The position numbers and the translations under genes were made by a program. Positions 60,164 to 64,000 of a stretch of DNA of 64,000 nt are shown piece after piece (the stretch's first letter is position 1; every line of letters starts with the position of its first letter). The notes beneath the pieces are model-generated. The model worked only from the letters and a program-made list of their open reading frames with translations. It was not told the origin of the DNA and made no database searches. The DNA is from Bog-756 sp963845485 (lineage in GTDB: Bacteria > Actinomycetota > Acidimicrobiia > Acidimicrobiales > RAAP-2): positions 248,001 to 312,000 of the forward strand of contig CAWJSI010000013.1 in NCBI GenBank assembly GCA_963845485.1, in the 5' to 3' direction.

Positions 60164-60805
60164 TCAGCCGGCGGTCCGAGCGGCCACCTGCACCATTTCA
60201 TTAGCCACGGCTGTCTCACCGGTCGTACCGCTGTCCCTGGTCAGGCCGGCGATGACGCCGGCGATATCCGCCGGTGACCGGTTCTGGGACAGTTTCCATT
60301 TGCCCACCAAGGACGTAAGCCGAAGCTCCAGCCCGACGATGGCCTTGATCATGCCGTCGATGTAGTCGCCGGGTGCATCGGCGACGGACCAGGGTGAGGG
60401 GTGCCCATGCTCGTGTACTGCGGTGAGGGCCTCGACGTGGCGCCGCTTCCACTCGTCGTCCTCATGGAGGACGAGTGTGCCCTTCGCCTCTACGCCGATG
60501 TAGTTCCAGGTCGGGACCACGCGTCCGCCTTCGGCCTTGGAGGGGTAATAGCCGGGAGAGACGTAGGCAGATGGTCCCACCCAGGTGACCAGCGCCGACA
60601 CGGATAGATCCGCTCTCCTCCACTGACCGTTGGCTTTGGCCAGGTGGCCACTGACGAGCGTGGCGTCGTCGGAGATCAGCAGCGGAAGAAGGGTCGCCTC
60701 GATGCCATCGGATCCGAATGTGATCAACTCTCCCACCCGGAACTGGCGTATGGCATCCCGGAGTACGGATGGATCAGTCTCGGCGAAGTGCTGCGGTGTG
60801 TACAT
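60164..60805 (-). CDS. PaiB-family FMN-binding negative regulator
   Basis: 213 aa from ATG 60805, chosen since family members begin MYTPxHF. TLLPLLISDDATLVSGHLAKANGQWR, PSAYVSPGYYPSK, VVPTWNYIGVEAKG and GKWKLSQNRSPADIAGVIAGL are typical of PaiB/FMN_bind_2 proteins. The longer frame to GTG 60820 adds five residues. Named after Bacillus PaiB, a repressor of degradative and sporulation genes; heme or flavin binding is likely, exact role unknown. Confidence 0.88.
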   Translation of the reverse strand: MYTPQHFAETDPSVLRDAIRQFRVGELITFGSDGIEATLLPLLISDDATLVSGHLAKANGQWRRADLSVSALVTWVGPSAYVSPGYYPSKAEGGRVVPTWNYIGVEAKGTLVLHEDDEWKRRHVEALTAVHEHGHPSPWSVADAPGDYIDGMIKAIVGLELRLTSLVGKWKLSQNRSPADIAGVIAGLTRDSGTTGETAVANEMVQVAARTAG

Positions 60806-61000
60806 CGAACCAGGAAACACAGTTGATCCGGCGTCGTCAAGGGCTCCGTCTGTTCATTCGGTCCGCGGCCTCGCGACGAGATTCGGCCCGCCGAACCGTC
60901 AGATGAGAGACGGTCGACGCCGCTCAGGTTCATGCTCGATCGTTCTCGGTATTTGCACCACTATGTGGCGGGACACCTGCCGCAAACGAAAGGACACACC

Positions 61001-61438
61001 ATGCTCCGAGTCAGCACCTATCTGAATTTCATGGGTCAGACCGAAGAGGCGTTCCTCTTCTACCAGACCGTGTTCGGAACGGAATTTCTTGCTCCGATCT
61101 CCCGGATCCGGGACATGCCCACTGATCCGAACATGCCCTCGGTGCCCGAGTCCGAACTGGACCTGGTCATGCATGTCGAGCTTCCGATTCTCGCCGGTCA
61201 TGTCCTCATGGGGACGGACATGCTGGAGTCTCAGGGGCATCAGCTACGTACTGGGAACAACGTGACGATCAATCTTGAGTTGGAAGATCGGAACGAGACG
61301 GAGCGGCTCTTCGGAGAACTCTCCGATGGCGGGAGCGACCTCTTCGGACTTCAGGAGATGCCTTGGGGCGCGTACTGGGGCACCTGCGAGGACAGGTTCG
61401 GCGTCCGCTGGATGTTCAACTGCTACGACGCGGCCTGA
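61001..61438 (+). CDS. PhnB-like VOC-family protein
   Basis: 145 aa. VSTYLNFMGQTEEAFLFYQTVFGTEF and the closing WGAYWGTCEDRFGVRWMFNCY are the glyoxalase/PhnB (3-dmu-9_3-mt) pattern. GAAAGGA precedes ATG 61001 by 6 nt. Members bind a metal in paired beta-alpha modules; substrate unknown. Confidence 0.85.
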   Translation: MLRVSTYLNFMGQTEEAFLFYQTVFGTEFLAPISRIRDMPTDPNMPSVPESELDLVMHVELPILAGHVLMGTDMLESQGHQLRTGNNVTINLELEDRNETERLFGELSDGGSDLFGLQEMPWGAYWGTCEDRFGVRWMFNCYDAA

Positions 61439-61600
61439 TCGCCTGCGATACTGTGCCTCGGCAGGCCGCGGTCGGATGCGGCCGAGGCCGGCCGGTGCCA
61501 GGTGAGCAGGATGCCAGGACCTTCGTTGCTCCCTGGGCCGCTGAGGTCGCCGCAGCGTCGGCGAACGGTGCGCTGTCGACCATCCCCTACGAGGAGAGCT

Positions 61601-61969
61601 ATGGATATCGAGGAGTTCTACAGCAGCGACGAACGCCGCCGGCAGTCGGCCGAGGTGGAGCTGGGCACCAACTGGTTCGATGCCAAGGGAAGCCGCTACG
61701 AGTTGAGCTGGGTGGAGGACACCGGCGAGCTGTACACCATGTTGGAGCTCGTCCCCGAGGCCGACTCGTGGACGCCCTTCGGCGACACCGAGGTAGAGGA
61801 GATGCCCCTCGACCGGGTCCTGGTGATGGTGGTGGGTTATATCGCCACCCTCGATGAGGTCGAGGCGGTCCTGGCGGGATGGCCTGATCAGATGGCCAAA
61901 CCCGACGGCATCTCGTGGGTCGCCGAGCGCCTGCGGGCAAACGGGGTCCCGGCCGTTGCCCCCGGCTGA
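61601..61969 (+). CDS. hypothetical protein
   Basis: 122 aa. GAGGAGAG lies 2-3 nt before ATG 61601, close but strong. The start MDIEEFYSSDERRRQSAEVELGTNW followed by ELSWVEDTGELYTMLE reads as a compact globular protein. Not recognised; coding quality (few rare codons) supports it. Confidence 0.6.
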   Translation: MDIEEFYSSDERRRQSAEVELGTNWFDAKGSRYELSWVEDTGELYTMLELVPEADSWTPFGDTEVEEMPLDRVLVMVVGYIATLDEVEAVLAGWPDQMAKPDGISWVAERLRANGVPAVAPG

Positions 61970-61997
61970 TTGGTGTTTCTCGGGTGGTCGAACTTGG

Positions 61998-62003
61998 TAG
62001 GGT
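61998..62003 (+). promoter_or_regulatory. -10 box upstream of the gene at 62037
   Basis: TAGGGT, 33 nt before GTG 62037; leader contains GAGGAG. Confidence 0.35.
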
Positions 62004-62036
62004 CCGGAGCATTGTCGGCACGAGCGAGGAGCAGGG

Positions 62037-62402
62037 GTGCGGATGGAGTTAGTGGTCGATCTTTCCACCGGTGACGTCGTGCTTCGTCAGCATGAGGACC
62101 TGCAACGGTTTTCGGTGCAGGCACTCCTCGTCGGCCCCGAGGACGGTCCCGCCGAAGGGGCGCTCGGCGCCCTGAGCGCGGCACTACGGGTGCATGAGGT
62201 AGGTACCGTCGGGCCCGATGGCGATGTGCTGGTCCCTACGTCAGCCGTGCGAAGACTGGCGGTCGATGCCGCCAAAGTGGATGGGTCGCCGCTCGATCCG
62301 GCATGGGATGACGGGTTCAGCGGTATGGTCCAGTACGCAGCCACCAAAGGCTGGACGTCCGAGGACGGGGCCTTGCGGGCCCACGTGGAGTGGGAGGCCT
62401 GA
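62037..62402 (+). CDS. hypothetical protein
   Basis: 121 aa, GTG 62037 with GAGGAG upstream (ATG 62043 also possible). Sequence MELVVDLSTGDVVLRQHEDLQ and VDGSPLDPAWDDGFSGMVQYAATKGW gives a mixed alpha/beta profile without a known motif. It precedes the LLM oxidoreductase by 3 nt and is likely co-transcribed with it. Confidence 0.65.
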   Translation: MRMELVVDLSTGDVVLRQHEDLQRFSVQALLVGPEDGPAEGALGALSAALRVHEVGTVGPDGDVLVPTSAVRRLAVDAAKVDGSPLDPAWDDGFSGMVQYAATKGWTSEDGALRAHVEWEA

Positions 62403-62405
62403 CCG

Positions 62406-63281
62406 GTGCGGTTCTCCTATGCCGAATCGATGGTGGACCCGTCGTACTACGTGCCCCTGGCCCAGGCCGCGGAGCAGGCCGGGTACGACGGCATGGTCAT
62501 CCCTGACAGTCTCTGCTACCCGAAGGAGTCGGACTCGACGTACCCCTTTTCGCCCGACCACACCCGGGAGTTCTTGGAAGACAAGCCATTCATCGAACCC
62601 TTTTCGCTCATTCCTGCCCTTGGCGTGGTCACCGAACGCCTCCGCTTTATCACCTTCGTCCTGAAGCTCCCCATGCGCCACCCCCTACTCGTGGCCAAGC
62701 AGGCCAGTTCGGTGGCGGTGATGACGAACAACCGGTTGTCTCTCGGGGTGGGCTCCAGCCCGTGGCCCGAGGACTACGAGCTGGTGGACGTTCCCTGGGA
62801 GGGCCGGGGTCGCAGGATGGACGAGGCCATGGCCATCGTGCAGGGCCTCTCGGCCGGGGGCTATTTCGAATACCACGGTGAGGTCTACGACCTGCCGCCG
62901 ATCAAGATCAGTCCCACTCCTAACGAGCCCCTCCCCATCCTGGTGGGAGGGCATGCCACCCCGGCCCTACGCCGGGCGGCTCGATCGGATGGCTGGCTCC
63001 ATGGCGGGGGTGACCCCGAGGACCTTCCTGGCCTGTTGGAGCGCTTGGGGGAGCTGCGCGAGGAGGAGGGGACGGCCGACCGACCCTTCGAGGTCCATGT
63101 CATCTCCCTCGACGCCTACACGGTCGACGGCATTCGCCGGCTGGAAGAGCAGGGTGTCACCGACGTCATCGTCGGCTTCCGATGGCCCTATGGCGTGGGG
63201 CCGGACACCGAGGTGCTCCAGACCAAGCTGGACAACCTGCGGCGGTTCGCCGACGACGTCATCGCCAAGGTCGCATCGTGA
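62406..63281 (+). CDS. LLM-class F420-dependent oxidoreductase
   Basis: 291-aa luciferase-like protein. FSYAESMVDPSYYVPLAQAAEQAGYDGMVIPD, RLRFITFVLKLPMRHPLLVAKQASS, LGVGSSPWPEDYE and PLPILVGGHATPALRRAAR are family motifs. Probably uses F420. Starts GTG 62406; its end overlaps the SnoaL-like gene by GTGA. With the two unknown genes before it, forms a short operon. Confidence 0.9.
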   Translation: MRFSYAESMVDPSYYVPLAQAAEQAGYDGMVIPDSLCYPKESDSTYPFSPDHTREFLEDKPFIEPFSLIPALGVVTERLRFITFVLKLPMRHPLLVAKQASSVAVMTNNRLSLGVGSSPWPEDYELVDVPWEGRGRRMDEAMAIVQGLSAGGYFEYHGEVYDLPPIKISPTPNEPLPILVGGHATPALRRAARSDGWLHGGGDPEDLPGLLERLGELREEEGTADRPFEVHVISLDAYTVDGIRRLEEQGVTDVIVGFRWPYGVGPDTEVLQTKLDNLRRFADDVIAKVAS

Positions 63282-63673
63282 TCACGGCCCGGGAACTGGG
63301 TCAGGCTTCGATGGCGGCAGTCGAGGCTCGCGACCGCGAAGGGTGGTTGGCACTGTTCGCCGACGACGGGACGGTGGAAGATCCCATCGGTCCGTCGGCG
63401 TTTGATCCCAGGGGACAGGGTCACCGGGGCCGGGAGGCCATCGCCGCCTTCTACGACACGGTGATCGCGGCCAACGAGTCGATCGCGTTCGACATCCGTC
63501 AATCCTTCCTGTGTGGCGAGGAAGCGGCCAACGTGGGAGTGATCCGGATCACCTTCGCCGGTGGGTCAGCAGTCGAGGTTGACGGCATCTACATCTACCG
63601 CCGCTCCTCGGACGACAAGATCGCCTCATTGCGGGCTTTTTGGGAGCCCGACTCCATCAAGACCGTCTCGTAG
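63278..63673 (+). CDS. SnoaL-like (ketosteroid isomerase-type) protein
   Basis: 131 aa. SMAAVEARDREGWLALFADDGTVEDPIG is the NTF2-fold entry helix and Asp, then GREAIAAFYDTVIAANESIAFDI and a strand ending WEPDSIK. Typical NTF2-like isomerase or hydrolase; the Asp38-like residue is plausible but unproven. Coupled to the LLM oxidoreductase. Confidence 0.85.
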   Translation: MITARELGQASMAAVEARDREGWLALFADDGTVEDPIGPSAFDPRGQGHRGREAIAAFYDTVIAANESIAFDIRQSFLCGEEAANVGVIRITFAGGSAVEVDGIYIYRRSSDDKIASLRAFWEPDSIKTVS

Positions 63674-63697
63674 CGGTAGGGCCGACGGCCGGTGCCG

Positions 63698-64000
63698 CTA
63701 GCTGCGCACTGCCATGGGTGCCGCCCAGTCCGGCATGGCCATCACCATCTGGACATCGCTGATGTGTCGCTCAGCGAATGCCCCGGCGCAGTAGCAGAGG
63801 TATAAGTCCCAGAGGCGCTGGAACCGGGCATCGAGCCCGAGCGCTGTGATCTCTGAGCGGTGGCTGCTGACGTTCTCGTACCAGCGCTGCAACGTCTCCA
63901 CGTAGTGGCGGCCAATATCCTCGAGATCGACCAGGGTCATCGGCGTGGCTCGGCGTAGCGAGCGGGTGATGGCTTCGACCGAGGGGATGCAGCCGCCGGG
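63698..64000 (-). CDS. cyclopropane-fatty-acid synthase-like protein (5' end outside window)
   Basis: The minus frame stays open to the window edge, so only the C-terminal ~100 residues are visible: PGGCIPSVEAITRSL, then DLEDIGRHYVETLQRWYENV and FQRLWDLYLCYCAGAFAERHISDVQMVMA, the conserved tail of CFA/mycolic-acid-type SAM methyltransferases. The Met at 63940 is internal. It transfers a methylene from SAM to membrane fatty acids. Convergent with the SnoaL-like gene. Confidence 0.88.
   Translation of the reverse strand, partial: PGGCIPSVEAITRSLRRATPMTLVDLEDIGRHYVETLQRWYENVSSHRSEITALGLDARFQRLWDLYLCYCAGAFAERHISDVQMVMAMPDWAAPMAVRS

Noticed and set aside
1..64000. CRISPR arrays, insertion sequences, prophage, rRNA
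   Set aside because: No regularly spaced repeats, transposase/integrase signatures or rRNA stretches were found on reading.

Overview
The window is about 64 kb of GC-rich, densely coded chromosome from an actinobacterium, most likely of the Acidimicrobiia type. This rests on frequent GTG/TTG starts, many genes that appear leaderless (a TAnnnT -10 box 6-9 nt before the start codon), two F420-type luciferase-like oxidoreductases, a BldD-like regulator, a class E sortase with an LAxTG substrate, and a SigF/SigB-type stress sigma factor whose presumed promoters read GnnT-N15/16-GGGTA. The taxonomic call is inference; no rRNA is present.

Layout. 1-4400: acyl-CoA/redox catabolic genes (SDR, enoyl-CoA hydratase, LLM oxidoreductase, hotdog thioesterase) and an orphan branched-chain-type ABC binding protein. 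4700-7100: rpsT and lepA. 7200-16400: an envelope-glycan locus with a Wzx-like flippase, two GT2 enzymes, two further glycosyltransferases, a fused double alpha/beta-hydrolase and a PAP2 protein. 16400-26200: a DtxR-family regulator, then CIRCE-hrcA-dnaJ-rsmE, a BldD-like regulator, a small HTH protein, HIT, phoH-ybeY-corC/hlyC-era. 26200-34960: dinG-like helicase and TauE-like permease on the minus strand, then uppS-(small membrane protein)-recO-phr-hemW-glyS, mostly with overlapping start and stop codons. 35000-38000: an LASTG-anchored surface protein and its class E sortase. 38000-45700: ppdK, a GT4 enzyme, and dnaG-rpoD.

45700-59520 is the accessory-looking part: two tRNAs bound a run of small stress-type genes (CsbD, two acidic peptides, a Rho_N-like protein, a hydrophobic peptide, DUF6328, BrkB/YihY), two PP2C/SpoIIE phosphatases, two STAS/RsbW-type pairs and a SigB-type sigma factor. 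Five genes here have matching GnnT-N15/16-GGGTA elements, so the segment looks like a general-stress island in which the sigma factor, its partner-switching controls and several targets sit together.

59700-64000: SnoaL-like proteins, a PaiB-like flavin protein, a VOC protein, two unknown proteins, a second LLM oxidoreductase, and the start-truncated tail of a cyclopropane-fatty-acid synthase at the right edge.

I saw no CRISPR array, insertion sequence, prophage or rRNA. Terminators are GC-rich hairpins without clear U tracts.
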